This document shows, piece after piece, positions 35,300-46,810 of a stretch of 64,000 bases of DNA (within the stretch, counting starts at the first letter, position 1; the number at the start of each line of letters is the position of its first letter). Source of the stretch: Melitaea cinxia (lineage: Eukaryota; Arthropoda; Insecta; Lepidoptera; Nymphalidae); NCBI RefSeq assembly GCF_905220565.1, contig NC_059401.1:14070766-14134765 (forward strand). The letters run 5' to 3'. The notes beneath the pieces were generated by a model. It did no database searches. It was not told the DNA's origin and saw only the letters and a program-made list of their open reading frames with translations. The position numbers and the translations under genes are program-made.

Positions 35300-36012
35300 A
35301 TCTATACAAATAAATAAAATTGGAGTATCTGTTTGTAATATTAAAATAACCGCTTTTTACAAAATGCATATGTACACGGTACATATATGAAAATAACATT
35401 TTTTTACAATGTTTGTGTCTGTCTGTCTGTTCTGGCTCAAAATCAAAACAACTTTATTCAAATAGCACTTTCGACTCGTCATTTTACAAACTAAAAAATG
35501 ATTATTATTTTTGTAAAAGTACAGCTACCACTAATTCGGAATGTAGATTCTGCAGAGAAGAATCGGTAAGAAACTCTGCAGTTACTCTTTTGAGAATAAT
35601 ATATAAACTGTGTTTTAGTACAAAATAAGTAATATCTTGCTTATATTTCATAATACAGCGTCACTAAGTCCACACATCTTTATAAACTATATAATGCTGC
35701 ACTGTATAATATGCTTTATCTATTAATTTTTTTTAAATAAAAACTTTAAATTTATGTTCAGACAATTCCAAAATCGCTTGTATGATTTTATCATACATGC
35801 GAATACCATAAACCAGAAAGGAGACGTATACTTTGCTAATTTCTGAACGGCTGGACCGATTTTAGCGGGACTTTCATTAGCAGATAGCTGATGTAATAAG
35901 GAGTAACTTAGCTTACTTTTATTTTATACTAAATTTATTTATTTCGTAACTCTGCAAACTGAACAATATTTTTATTTAATTCCACATGGACGAAGTCACA
36001 GGCACAGCTAGT
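35300..36012 (+). mobile_element. Helitron-like element, copy 3, split by a LINE fragment
   Basis: Outer parts 35300-35436 and 35839-36012 match the family at 32.3 kb, ending GACGAAGTCACAGGCACAGCTAGT. The break falls within the family's internal GTTCTGGCT/GCTAATTTCTGAACGG stretch. Confidence 0.65.
35437..35838 (-). mobile_element. LINE 3'-end fragment nested in a Helitron-like element
   Basis: Read on the minus strand it includes AGAGTTTCTTACCGATTCTT, GAATCTACATTCCGAATTAG and the end GTGCTATTTGAATAAAGTTG. The end resembles a polyadenylated non-LTR 3' end. It shares the GATTCTGCAGAGAAGAATCGG block with 17.6 and 63.0 kb. No reverse-transcriptase ORF remains. Confidence 0.55.
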
Positions 36013-36044
36013 TTTTAATAAAATTGCATTGAGGTAGGGTGCAG

Positions 36045-36285
36045 CTGGATATACCCTGCTTAAAATCTGGAGTAGTCATCTTAGGAAGTATCTTAACCTT
36101 ACAGAAAACCACAGCTACATGTTACTTCTCTCTCTCAAGTAGTATTCCTGTGGTAAGGATGCCTGAACTGCTGAGGAGGATCTAGGATAGGATCGGCAAC
36201 ATGCTTACGATGCTTCTAGTGTTGCAGGGGTCCATAGGCTACAGTAATCATTTACCATTAGGTAGCTACGCTTGTATGCCGGTCT
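36045..36285 (+). repeat. Interspersed repeat (GATGCTTCTAGTGTTGCAGG family)
   Basis: Contains AGTATCTTAACCTTACAGAA, GGATCGGCAACATGCTTACG and GTAGCTACGCTTGTATGCCG. It is homologous, in opposite orientation, to 31310-31440 and non-coding. Confidence 0.6.
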
Positions 36286-36654
36286 AGTTGTATATAAAAA
36301 AAACAAAACCCTATCATATTGAATGTACTATAAGGTTTGAGCTTAAATTTAGTCATTCTATAACAATATTGTAAATAAAAAAGTTTTAAGTTTTCAATGC
36401 ATTTAATTTGTTTTAAAAACAAAATATATACACATTTATCAATTATGTTTTTGACATGAAATAAACATACATAATACACCTTCTATGCCAAAAATAACAG
36501 ATAAATTCCTGAACCGACTTTCAATAAAGAATTAAAACTAACTTCAAGTAATTCTAGAACATTTTTGTATCAGTATAAACTTTATTTACCAATTTTTTCC
36601 ATAAGTTTTATTAAATGTATTTTCAAGAGTAATTGAGTGATTTTAAGTATTCTT

Positions 36655-36917
36655 CGGGTCCGTTTCTCCATTTGTGCATATAGTATTTGACAGATAACAG
36701 TATCCAATAAATAAAATTTTGATACTTTATTCTCTTTTACCATCACATCACTATATTTATAGATATTTCTATTCGCAAATGTGAATGTAGAAGTTGTAGT
36801 TTATTGATTGAGGTGAAACAGGTCCTAATGGCCTATTCTACGCCTTTCTGTAAAGTCTATTCATAAACTACGTCACATAGTGGATAAAAATTATCCTCAA
36901 CTAGTGAAACCGGCCCT
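36655..36917. mobile_element. MITE, same family as in the RBM42 3' UTR
   Basis: Contains TTTGACAGATAACAGTATCC at one end and AACTAGTGAAACCGGCCCTT at the other. It lies between the convergent RSPH1 and DPY30 genes, just downstream of DPY30. Confidence 0.55.
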
Positions 36918-36984
36918 TATACAATATTCATTAAACAGGCAAATAAAAAGTATCATACAAACTACATCTAAGTTATATCTAATA

Positions 36985-37618
36985 TTATGTTTGAGGATTT
37001 TGCGGAGCATTGTTATTTGAGTTAGAGTTATTGCTATCGAACGTATTCTTATTTTTTAATAAATAAGCTGCTAAGTAATTTATAGGATCGGGCGGACGTT
37101 CCTTTGCTAAAGCTGATAGACCTTGAAGTAAAATTGGTACAACTGTTTGGTCGAGGTATTGGCGTGTTGGCAGTGCATTGAGATCGATTCGAGACTTTCG
37201 ACTAGCATTGGTTTCATTTTCTTTTTCCATCGATATTATTTTCTAAAAATAATTTTGGCAAATTAGTAAATACATAACACACAAATAATAATTTAAAAAA
37301 TCTGTAAATTCTGCTTTAAAATTGTAACTATTGTACACAACTGTTCAAAAAACTAATATTTTCTAAATTCTAATTAAAATTTTGTAATTAATCATAAATA
37401 AAGATTATCTATGGGTTATTGAACTTCGTAAACTGTTCTCATTGCTTTGTTACAAAGCAGTAATTTAAAAAACTAAGCTTTTTGTGAATACTAAGAAAAC
37501 TAACATAAATTTATGGGTTTTTAAATTAATCGCCTTCACTAACCTTTACAGACTCCGGTATTTTGGACTGCTGGTCTTCCTTACGGGATTGATTTCCTTG
37601 TAAAGAAGTTTCTGACAT
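36985..37618 (-). CDS. DPY30: DPY30 homologue, two exons
   Basis: DPY30 is the small dimeric subunit of COMPASS/MLL histone H3K4 methyltransferase complexes; it binds ASH2L through its C-terminal helical Dpy-30 motif. Exon 1 is 37544-37618 (25 codons, MSETSLQGNQSRKEDQQSKI..., donor GTTAGT). Exon 2 is 36985-37242. The join is in phase, giving 110 residues against about 99 in human. The Dpy-30 motif is almost identical to the vertebrate one: LNALPTRQYLDQTVVPILLQ, then GLSALAKERPPDPINYLAAY, then LLKNK. The C-terminal Asn/Ser-rich tail is an extra of about 15 residues. It converges with RSPH1. A 1,001-bp transposon lies about 250 bp upstream of its start. Confidence 0.95.
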
Positions 37619-37868
37619 CGGTTTCAATTATTTATTAACGTAAAAATATTTAAGTTTTAAACTATCACCTTTAGACCTATTAAATTGAGACTTTATTCAT
37701 TTAGCATTTACAATCAGACTTTAAATCAAAAACAAAATAGGATCCACAGAGTCCATAGATTTATTATATCATTGGTCCACAGACTGTTTATGATACAGAG
37801 TCACATAAAGAGTCAAAGAGACCACAATCCACAAAGATTAACTGTAAAACTTATCGGAAGCCGTTCTG

Positions 37869-38869
37869 ACCTACCCCATCCCAGCCTGCAAAATAATGAT
37901 ATTTGTAACAAAAAAATACTAATCGATAGATTTTGAATTGCTCAATTCAACTACGTCGTCCTTTTAAATTGCTCACCTCAAATTATATAATTAAAAATTA
38001 AATTTAATAAAAAAAAATCAAATATTTTCAAACTCCTATATCTTTCGATGTATACAATATTTTAAATTGCTCAAAGTGTTAAAAAACTGCTCAAGTTGCA
38101 TTTATAATTGCTCAAGTATAGTTTGGAACAGATCCACTTCAAATCGTAATTCGTCTTCTCAATTTTTAAATAAATATATAAAGTTGGAACAAATTTAACG
38201 TTTATATCGTATATATTTATTTAAAAATTAAGGAAATTGGAGCTGTTCCAAACTGTACTTGAGCAATTATAAATGCAAATTGAGCAGGGTTTTAACACGT
38301 TGAGCAATTTAAAATATTGTATACATCAAAAGATATAGGAGTTTGAAAATATTGATAAAAGAATATTTTTCAACGAATTTTTTAATTTATAATTAAATAA
38401 TTTGAGGTGAGCAATTTAAAAGGACAACGTAGTCAAATTGAGCTATTGAAAATCTATCGATTAGTATCTTTTTTATTACGAATATCCGCAATTTTTTTGC
38501 TTCGCATCATTGTCTATGCGCACGCGCAGCGTACACCTGTCTTATGATATAAACGTTAAATTTGTTCAAACTATTTATATTTATTTAAAAATTAAGGAAA
38601 GTGGGGCTGTTCCAAACTGTACTTGAGCAATTATAAATGCAACTTGAGCAGTTCTTAAACACGTTGAGCAATTTAAAATATTGTATACATCAAAAGATAT
38701 AGGAGTATGAAAATATTTGATTTTTAAAAAAAAAAATTGATTTTTAATTATATAATTTGAGGTGAGCAATTTAAAAGGACAACGTAGTTGAATTGAGCTA
38801 TTCAAAATCTATCAATTAGTATTTTTTTGTTACAAATATCATTATTTTGCAGGCTGGGGTGGGGTAGGT
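37869..38869. mobile_element. Long-TIR DNA transposon (MULE-like), 1,001 bp, 9-bp target duplication
   Basis: The outer ends ACCTACCCCATCCCAGCCTG and CAGGCTGGGGTGGGGTAGGT are inverted, and the inverted arms run about 340 bp (37869-38210 and 38545-38869). The flanks are identical 9-mers, GCCGTTCTG, at 37860-37868 and 38870-38878. A second copy of the right arm, lacking its outermost end, sits at 38205-38480. The arms carry many GCTCAA/TTGAGC words. No transposase ORF. Long TIRs with a 9-bp duplication fit Mutator-like non-autonomous elements; the superfamily is inference. Confidence 0.8.
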
Positions 38870-38878
38870 GCCGTTCTG

Positions 38879-40667
38879 CCGCTTATCAAAATGAATAAAT
38901 AAATTAATGAACTGTAAAACTTTTTATAGGTTCGTATTTGGTGATATAGCAAAAAGTTAGTTGCTTATCCTTTGTTTTTGTTTTCATGTGAAAAGATTAT
39001 GGTATTTTATGACATTTAAAAAGGTTTTTTTAATTTGACTTATTTAAAATAGTATCTAATCCAAATTAATAATTGTAAGTGGGCTGACATTTTTATAGCA
39101 GTTACTAGTTACTTACATTACAGTTAATTAAATTGTGTATTTTTTTGTTACATGTATTTCCTAAAAAGATTATTTTAAAATATTTAACGTGTTACCACGA
39201 AATATATACAATGTAAGTAGTCGAGAAATAAAGTAAAAATAACGGGTTTTAGTGATTTTTTTTTTGACTGCTAATAATCTAACAAAAATCAATTAACTAT
39301 TTAAAAATTATTCACACAAAAATACGTACATTTGTATTATGTATTTTTCAATTTTTTTTGACGTGACAACCCCTAATAAATCTATGAACGCCAGCTGCAT
39401 GCACGAAAAAGGATGATCCATTCAGATGATCCATCCAGATGATCTTTGGGATGATCCATTGCCCCGTTACGCTCATTGGAAGCTTGCGCCGAATCTATCT
39501 CTCTTCCACTCGATTGGCCTATGTGTCCGAGGAGATTTTTTGTTGTGACATTGTCACGTTATACTATCGTCCCTAAGCCAACTTTACAGACAACCAATTT
39601 TTTTTAATTAACTTGATGACACGATGTTAATAACTTTTTTTTCTACAATATTAAGTAATTTACTGTTACGATACGTTTCACTTACGATATGTTTCACCAG
39701 TTGTAGATAACGCTATTGATTCATTAATCTTTTTAACCATCGAATTCTACTATACTTTTAAAGTTGCATTTTAATTATTGAGGAGAAACAGTTCCTCAAA
39801 ATCTATTTGTATCATGGTCTTATACACAGGTCTTGCAATAACAGTAGTGGGGGTACGACATAATGTTTGCACCATGGACGTAATATACTACAGAGCCAAT
39901 AACTCTGAAAATTTGTATTTACGAAAATTAACACTAATTGAACGTAATAGGTATTATATTCTTTTGCGCACTATACAGGGGCTAATCTGAGTCGAGAGGG
40001 ATAATAATAACAGAGGCCGTGTATCTCGTTCTTTCATATTGCCAGCATAAAAATGTTTCTGATCAAAAATTATGGCTGATCTAAACTCTATTGTAATAAC
40101 AATACATCATAAAAATTCAAATTATCAACAGATATATCATATAAATGCATTTTGTTTTGTATTTGATAGAACTTATTTTTATAGCATTATTGTTGTTTTA
40201 CTCTCAATGTATCCACTGTTATCCGTTAATACTAGCTGTGAAAGCAGCTACAAAATTGTCCGTAACTTAATCATTGATTTTCTTTTTATAATAAGTTGAT
40301 ACCAAGCTGTCAGTTTTCGAAATTTTTAAAATAAAATAACTACTCACTTGTTAAGTTGAAATGTTGACAACAGTTCAAGTTGAAAGTTAAAAATGATCAA
40401 GCACAATTAAATTTTCGTAACAACATTTTCTTTTAAATCACTTCGTACTAAGCAGTAACGAAATTCAACGTGAACAAAACTTACAAGTCCAACTCTCACT
40501 TTAGTCTCTATACTTTAGATAAGTATAAAAAGATATTACGTTTCAATAAAACTAACTTCCTAGTGTGTGGCTACGGCAGTAAAGAATATAGCGAGAAGAA
40601 TATAGGCGACTAAGGGGTAACACAGTTCTACCTTAAAACTTACAATTACAATTTACATTTACAATTA
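38879..40667. other. Intergenic, with a MITE piece and a short tandem motif
   Basis: 39412-39462 has four spaced copies of GATGATC(C/T). 39683-39800 (GTTTCACCAGTTGTAGATAA...GAGGAGAAACAG) is a diverged copy of the MITE family at 36.7 kb. Otherwise AT-rich with no gene seen. Confidence 0.45.
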
Positions 40668-40855
40668 CATTTTTACAATTTTTGTATGTTTGTCTGTCTG
40701 TTTGTTCCGACTAATCTCTGAAACAGCTGCACCGATTTTGACGGGACTTTAACTGGCAGTGGCTGATATAATGAGGAGTAACTTAGGCTACTTTTATTTT
40801 AGAAATTTATATATTTTGTAACTCTGCAAACTGAACAATGATTTATTTTTAAAAC
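40668..40855 (+). mobile_element. Helitron-like element, copy 4, truncated
   Basis: Contains TTTGTATGTTTGTCTGTCTG, GACGGGACTTTAACTGGCAG and TGTAACTCTGCAAACTGAAC, as in the copies at 32 kb. Both termini, including the CTAG end, are missing. Confidence 0.6.
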
Positions 40856-40892
40856 TTTTATTTCAGAAATTCCTTTTTTTAAGTTGTGTAGT

Positions 40893-41212
40893 TACGGTAT
40901 TGAGAATATAGCCGCCCCCCTCTTCCCGTGGGTGTCGTAAGAGGCGACTAAGGGATAACACAGTTCCACTACCATCTTGGAACTTAAAAAGCCGACCGAT
41001 GGCGGGATAACCATCCAACTGCTGACTTTGAAATACACAGGCCGAAGACGGACAGCAACGTCTTCCGTGCGACAAAGCCAGACCTGTGATTACCAAGCCG
41101 GCTGCCCAGCGTGGTGACTATGGGCAAAACACATGAGTTCATTCCATTTTTGGCGCGAACTTGTGGTGGCCTATGTCCAGCAGTGCACTGCGATAGGCTG
41201 AAGTGAAAATCA
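40893..41212 (+). mobile_element. RTE-tailed interspersed repeat, copy 1
   Basis: Contains GTGGGTGTCGTAAGAGGCGA, GATGGCGGGATAACCATCCA and the tail GTGGCCTATGTCCAGCAGTG...ATAGGCTGAAG. The tail resembles the 3' end of RTE LINEs and of the SINEs in this window. Apparent ORFs across it are not conserved between copies. Confidence 0.65.
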
Positions 41213-42367
41213 ACTTCACTATCACGTCTTCTTTGTTCAAAGGCAAATGTTATAAAATTAAGGTAAACTTAATAAAAGAACAAATATTTAGAATACATTT
41301 AATTAAAAATAACTTACACTAATTAAAAAAAAACTATACGATTCACACATTTATACACAAAATATCTAAAGCCCGTTACTACTTGACTTCAATAAACACT
41401 ACAATTACAGCACTATTTTATTTAGTTTTCATTTCTTATACCTATATAAATATCAGGTACCTAATACCAATCATTTTGCATGTCGTGTTAAATTAACGAA
41501 AACTATTTTATCGTAATAACTATCAGTTTTAAGTGTGTAGATTTTCAGATCTTAAACTATTAATCAAAACTACTAATTACTAAAATTGAATCACCAAATA
41601 TATTGAAATAAAATGCAGCGTGGCAGCACTCGTATTCTCATTCCTCTGAGTTTAAGAAGTATCGAATTTTTTATGGTATTTTAATACAAAAAAAAAAAAA
41701 ATATTTATTTATTGATATTGTGTATCATTTTATATTATGGTACTGTATTATAATCATGTATTTTATTGAAATAATTTACGTATTTTGGTAAGAAATCAAT
41801 CGCACCTTTGCTAAGCCCTTATATTATTTTAACATAACTGAGTTAGACACCTTTTAATAATTTCCTAGTGAAATGCTGCTGTATACTATAATTTAACGTA
41901 ACAGAATCATATTTCTGCAGCTAAGATTGCAAGAACGTATCTTTTTTCATTTCATTTTCTCTTGAGTATCAGACTATCGTATTCAGGTATCAGAAAATTT
42001 TCTTTTTCTATTTTATACACAGCTCAACACTATAATTAATTTAGAAGAACAGCAATAGATGTTACATACTTATGGAATTAAGTGTAGTTTGTTAAAGAGC
42101 AAAGGTTTAGTTAGTTTCTAGCAGGGTGTTTGTATTTGGTCTATAATTTGTCATTGCTAGGCATACGCTAGCCACAGGTTTTAAATAAAATGGTTTCTTG
42201 ATTTTTCTATGAAGGGGTAGGGCGGGGTAGCCCTCAAATATGTATAATATTAGTATTTTTTATGTTGTTTTTTGTCAAGTTGACATTGACAGCTTCTGTC
42301 AATGCTACGCAAACGCTAGGGATAGGTTATTAAATCAAATGGTTCCTTAATTTGTTAAAAGATATAT
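41213..42367. other. Intergenic or 3' UTR of the FAM89-like gene
   Basis: AT-rich with no recognised gene. The part nearest 42367 would be the 3' UTR of the minus-strand gene. Confidence 0.35.
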
Positions 42368-42517
42368 TTAGGTTCTAAGGTAGTGAGGCGGTGGGGGCGG
42401 GGGCGGCGCCGGGCGGAGTCGAGGGCATCGTTCAAGCTGGCGTCGCCACGAGGCCATTGCCTCGCTGAGAGACCACAGCTCGGACAGCAGGGAGAGGTCA
42501 AGCTGACGGAGACTGGC
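42368..42517 (-). CDS. FAM89: FAM89/LRAP25-like protein, last coding exon
   Basis: This exon has a strong acceptor (long T-rich tract then CAG) and encodes 49 residues to TAA. It opens with ASLRQLDLSLLSELWSLSEA, which closely matches the C-terminal LRQLD-SLL-LWSL block of FAM89A/B (LRAP25, an adaptor linked to LIMK1 and the MRCK actin pathway). The rest is WRRQLERCPRLRP and a run of eight prolines with a short end, unlike vertebrate FAM89. The high G+C exon stands out from its AT-rich setting. The preceding exon should lie at higher coordinates on this strand. I could not identify it, so the gene is partial as seen. Confidence 0.72.
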   Translation of the reverse strand, partial: ASLRQLDLSLLSELWSLSEAMASWRRQLERCPRLRPAPPPPPPPHYLRT

Positions 42518-43756
42518 CTGAAATAAAAAATAAATAAATATTATTATTTGAAAGCGGAAGTTTGTTTTTTTTTTCTTTGTTTAAAATACCGTTAGAATAG
42601 TTTTATTGACAAGAGATGAGCAGAGCAAGTGAAGAGTAAGCTGAAACATTTTAAAATAAATAGGTGACAATTGATTTGATGGGTATCAAAACAAAACGCA
42701 TACGAAATCGTGACAGATTTCTTGTAAAACTATGTTTAGGTAAGTAAGTATTTTGAATTGAGAAAGGAAATATTTTTATATAAATATTATATCTTACTTA
42801 TTAGTATTTCTACTTTATATTACTAGACACACGTTTATGAAATCTAGGATCTTGATTGCAGTATTATTTTGATTTATATTCTTTTTTTCTAAAACTTGGG
42901 TTTAGGTACTGTTATAATATATTCGATAATCTTTTACAAAGATTATCCCACTAAGAAAAAAGTATTAAAAAAAAAACTATTACTACACGAATTCATTTCT
43001 TTTTTAATTAATCATAATGACATCGTTGTGGACTATAAAAATTGTTATTTTCTAAGTTTTTTCCAAGTACAAGCATTTATTAGAACGTATAAAAGCAAGT
43101 GTCGATGCGACCTTCCGTTGTCTTCGATTGCGTTAATAGAGAATGCGAAACGGTCACGACTTTTATATGGGACACGAATATTAAGAATATGTCACATTAC
43201 TCCAGGTTGATTGATAGTTTACACGAAAAATTACAGTAATCATCAATAAATTGTTTCCTTGATACAACGCTTTAATTTTTTAGTAACTTAAAAAAATTGA
43301 TAACATAGTATGCTTTAGTATGTTTATCTGCACAGTAAAATGTTTAAAATTTTGCAAATAATAATATTAAGATAGTGATTACATTAAACAAGCTGATATT
43401 ATAAGATTTACTTTAAAGTTATCGACAACGAAGACAAGAATATTTACTATATCTAGCATTTCACTTATTTTAAGTTTAATGGTAAAATAACTTAATTAAT
43501 TACATTTACATTTATACAATATTACAAAAGAGACAGTTATTTTATTGCGTTATACAAGGTCTTTAAAAATTAATTACAGCTCGACATGCATATGATATGT
43601 TATTACGTTACCGTCTCTATAAATATCTGTAAGTAACACATTCTAATTACCTAATTTACTTTGTAATACGCTTCGAATATAATTCTTTTAATGTTACTAT
43701 CTCATACTCATTATGAATTATAAAATGTTAAATTTTGACTTATTACTTAGAGCCTT
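42518..43756. other. Probable intron of the FAM89-like gene, no feature recognised
   Basis: AT-rich sequence right of the last FAM89-like exon. No exon with a convincing homology or repeat end was found. Confidence 0.3.
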
Positions 43757-44103
43757 ACGCCGCGTTGGCGCAACGGTCACAGCCATGGATTGTCCCCGTT
43801 GTGCTGGCGGTTGCGGGTTCGATCCCCGCACATGACAAACATTTGTATTGGCTGTACAGGTGTTTGCCGTGGTCTGGGTGTTTGTGCAGTCCTTGTGGGT
43901 CTCCCCACCGTGCCTCGGAGAGCACGTTAAGCCGTCGGTCCCGGTTGTTATCATATACACCTGATAGCGATCGTTACTCACAGTAGGGAATATATCCGCC
44001 AACCCGCATTGGAGCAGCGTAGTGGATTAAGCTCTGATCCTTCTCCTACACGGGAAAAGAGGCCTATGCCCAACAGTGGGATATTACAGGCTGAAGCGAT
44101 ACT
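43757..44103 (+). mobile_element. Full-length tRNA-derived SINE
   Basis: The tRNA-like head is CGCCGCGTTGGCGCAACGGT (A box) ... GCGGGTTCGATCCCCGC (B box). Then come ACATTTGTATTGGCTGTACA, CTTGTGGGTCTCCCCACCGT, CCGCCAACCCGCATTGGAGC and the RTE-like tail GAGGCCTATGCCCAACAGTG...ACAGGCTGAAGCGATA. It is the best-preserved copy in the window. Confidence 0.85.
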
Positions 44104-44112
44104 TAGAGCCTA

Positions 44113-44190
44113 TAAGCCTTTTTCTTCGTGTAGGAGAAGGATTGGAGCTTAATCAACCACGCTGCTCCACAAGGCACATCTCTTCATCGC
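44113..44190 (-). repeat. SINE fragment, inverted beside the full copy
   Basis: TCTTCGTGTAGGAGAAGGAT and CTTAATCAACCACGCTGCTC are the reverse complement of the 3' half of the SINE body. The fragment begins about 10 bp after the end of the full-length SINE. Confidence 0.65.
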
Positions 44191-45129
44191 TATCATGTAT
44201 TTATGAAAAAAAAAGGAGTTCTATAAACTATAAAACTTAGCACAGTAATCTCTAATGATAACTTAAATAATTTAAACTCGGTTGGTCTTACAAGAGGCAC
44301 CTACTACACAAACTTTTATACTAGAAAATCTTTACCTACACTACAAATAGTTACATTATAAAATTGAATATATACCTATGAGTTAAAATAACAATTTTCA
44401 AAAATTAAAAAATTAAAAAAAATTGAACATATCAAATAAGCTGAGGTCTCTCGAATTACGATAATTGCTATCTGATTTACAGTTGCACATAATTCAAAAA
44501 GGTTGAATGGTAAAGAGAATTTTAAAACTCGTTTCATCGTTCACAATTTGTTAGACGGACACGAATAACATGAATGGCTACTTAGAGCCTTTCGCGACCA
44601 CAGCTCGCAAAAATGACAAAAATAGAGCATGAGTTTTTTCCTTGACATGCCTTATATTGCGATGTAGTAAAAGTTTCGTTTACTGACACAAAATGTAAAC
44701 TAAATCTTACGTGTGATATAAAATCTAAGTAATTGTTACTTAGTGCCTAATTTGGGAGGCAATAATTGGAAAAAAAGATTGGTGTCTAATTTTATATTTG
44801 GACAAATAATTAAATTTTACTCAAAATATTTAGTACGACGATACGAGTTTACCCATTAGAAATGTTGTACATAATTATATCTGTCAGTATACGTCCCAAT
44901 TGTACGAAGCATCAAAATTAAGATAAATAAGCAAGTTACAGTTCGAAGAAACTCGTTTTATAGAATCCAATAAACCGCTACGCCCACCGACGTTTTAATG
45001 AGTAAAGTTAAAATTTATGTTGTTCCTAAATAAATTCGATCTACTTAATGAGTAGGTACACACGTGAATAGCAATATAGCGGAATAGATGCGACACAAAT
45101 AATTATACACCTCATATAATACAGTATAT
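44191..45129. other. No feature recognised
   Basis: AT-rich non-coding sequence, probably within the intron of the FAM89-like gene. Confidence 0.3.
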
Positions 45130-45250
45130 TTCAAAATAAGACCCTGTGCATGCTCTGGAAACACACACACACAAACAATAATTAGACCGAGATAAACGTC
45201 AGAATGACAAACTACACGAATATCTATCAAGAGCACTGATTCCGATTTAA
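45130..45250 (-). repeat. Diverged SINE fragment
   Basis: GGAAACACACACACACAAAC, TAGACCGAGATAAACGTC and TACACGAATATCTATC follow the body of the SINE at 17755 in the same order, but with many changes. Confidence 0.45.
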
Positions 45251-45793
45251 TTAGCGGGTAGTAAAAATTACCTCAATCGTCATCTTTTCCAATGAGTTTA
45301 CGAGATGCTCTTACTGACATGTTAACTATCTTAGGCAAGATTCAATCAATAGCTATTTGTTAATTAAATAACAAAACTCTTCATTCTTATGTAAGGAGTT
45401 TGGAAACTTAACGTATTTATATGAAAATGAAACGTAACATTAGCACAGATTCTTCGTGAGTGACACACTTTAAACCAACCTAATTGAACCTGCATGATAA
45501 ACATGAAAAAAGATGGCGCCATTAGTTCAATATTCAAAAATATTTTCCGACGATGTGACGACTTGTACTGTTTAATTGTATGATCGAAAGTGATGAATTA
45601 TAATTAAATCACGGCGTTGACAAAGAGTACTTAGCAATAACTAACATCATAATACGCGAGACTAAATCATTTCGCTGATTGTACATATAAGAGGGAAAGT
45701 ATAAACTGACATTCCAGCAACAGTGGTAATGGAATATCGTGACTACAGCGCTGTACTAGCACGATAACACATTTTTTTTAATTACAAAAAAAT

Positions 45794-46090
45794 TATCTAT
45801 GCATAAATCAAACGTGTTGCTAAGCGCTAAGCTCGAAAATGACTTGACCAAATCTGGCCGATTTATTTTAAGTTTTCTAATACTTTGTAGACGGTTCATA
45901 CGTAATGAAAATTTAAGAAAATCGTGCATAAAACTGAAATATGTTGTGTCATGGTCCCATAGGAACGAAGTTCCTTCCTTGATTTATTTTTTTAATTTTA
46001 TTGATTGGTTTTTAATTAAATACATAAAAGTATTTAGGAAGTTTAGTATTTTAGAAAATAACAAATACCGTAAAATAAAATAAATCAAAC
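45794..46090 (+). mobile_element. Diverged Helitron-like element (GTGTTGCTAAGCGC family)
   Basis: Starts ATGCATAAATCAAACGTGTT followed by GCTAAGCGCTAAGCTCGAAA. This is similar to the start of the element at 48053, but it diverges quickly and the 3' end is not certain. The 94-codon frame across it is fortuitous. Confidence 0.4.
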
Positions 46091-46810
46091 AAAATAATAA
46101 CAGTAATAATAATTCAAACTATTAAGTGAAATTAAAAAACCTATGGCTTTATTTATTTTTGTCGACAGTATAAAATTGTAATAAATAATTTAAAAAAAAG
46201 GTTTTAGTGTAGGTTAAAGGTTTTAAAGGTCACTTCCGTTATATATTTTTCTTAAGGTTTTAGTATCACATTTTTTTCAGTTCGCTCGCCCAGCCAAACG
46301 TCAAGCCTGCCGTAAGGAACTACGTTCCAAAAAAAAAAATCAAAATGTAACGACTATTAAATCCGTTTGATAGTTTGCAAGAAAATACGTCTTCTAGTAA
46401 GTAATAAAGTCAGCTAGTAATAAAACATACACGTCTTAGAATGTCATCAAAAGAAGATTTATATTTATAAAACCTATATACATATTTATTCAATTATATC
46501 GCTTGATACTAGATACTGCGACTCATGTGTGATACAGAAAGCACAAACTTCGAATAATTTGGCAAATACCGAATGAGTAACAAACCGCAACGCATTTCTA
46601 GACTTAACGAACCTCGATCGACCTCTCGACTATCGATCTCGATTTATCGACTATATAGGTACATAGTTTATCCAAATTTCAGTTACTTACGTTAATGATA
46701 TTGACATTTTAATATCATGAGATGTTCGCCGTGAGAATGTGCTTCACGTGAGACGCAAAAATATTTCAGTAAATGAAATTGCGACGACATTACAATTGTA
46801 TACAAGCAAA

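Noticed and set aside
43757..43830. tRNA gene call from the A- and B-box sequence
   Set aside because: Followed by a SINE body and RTE-like tail, and present in several truncated copies. The anticodon arm does not fold properly. The same reasoning applies to the head at 47798-47876.
43718..44002. Frames on both strands of 83-94 codons
   Set aside because: They lie across a full-length tRNA-derived SINE, which is non-coding.
45799..46083. 94-codon frame
   Set aside because: It starts inside a diverged Helitron-like element and has no recognisable protein similarity.
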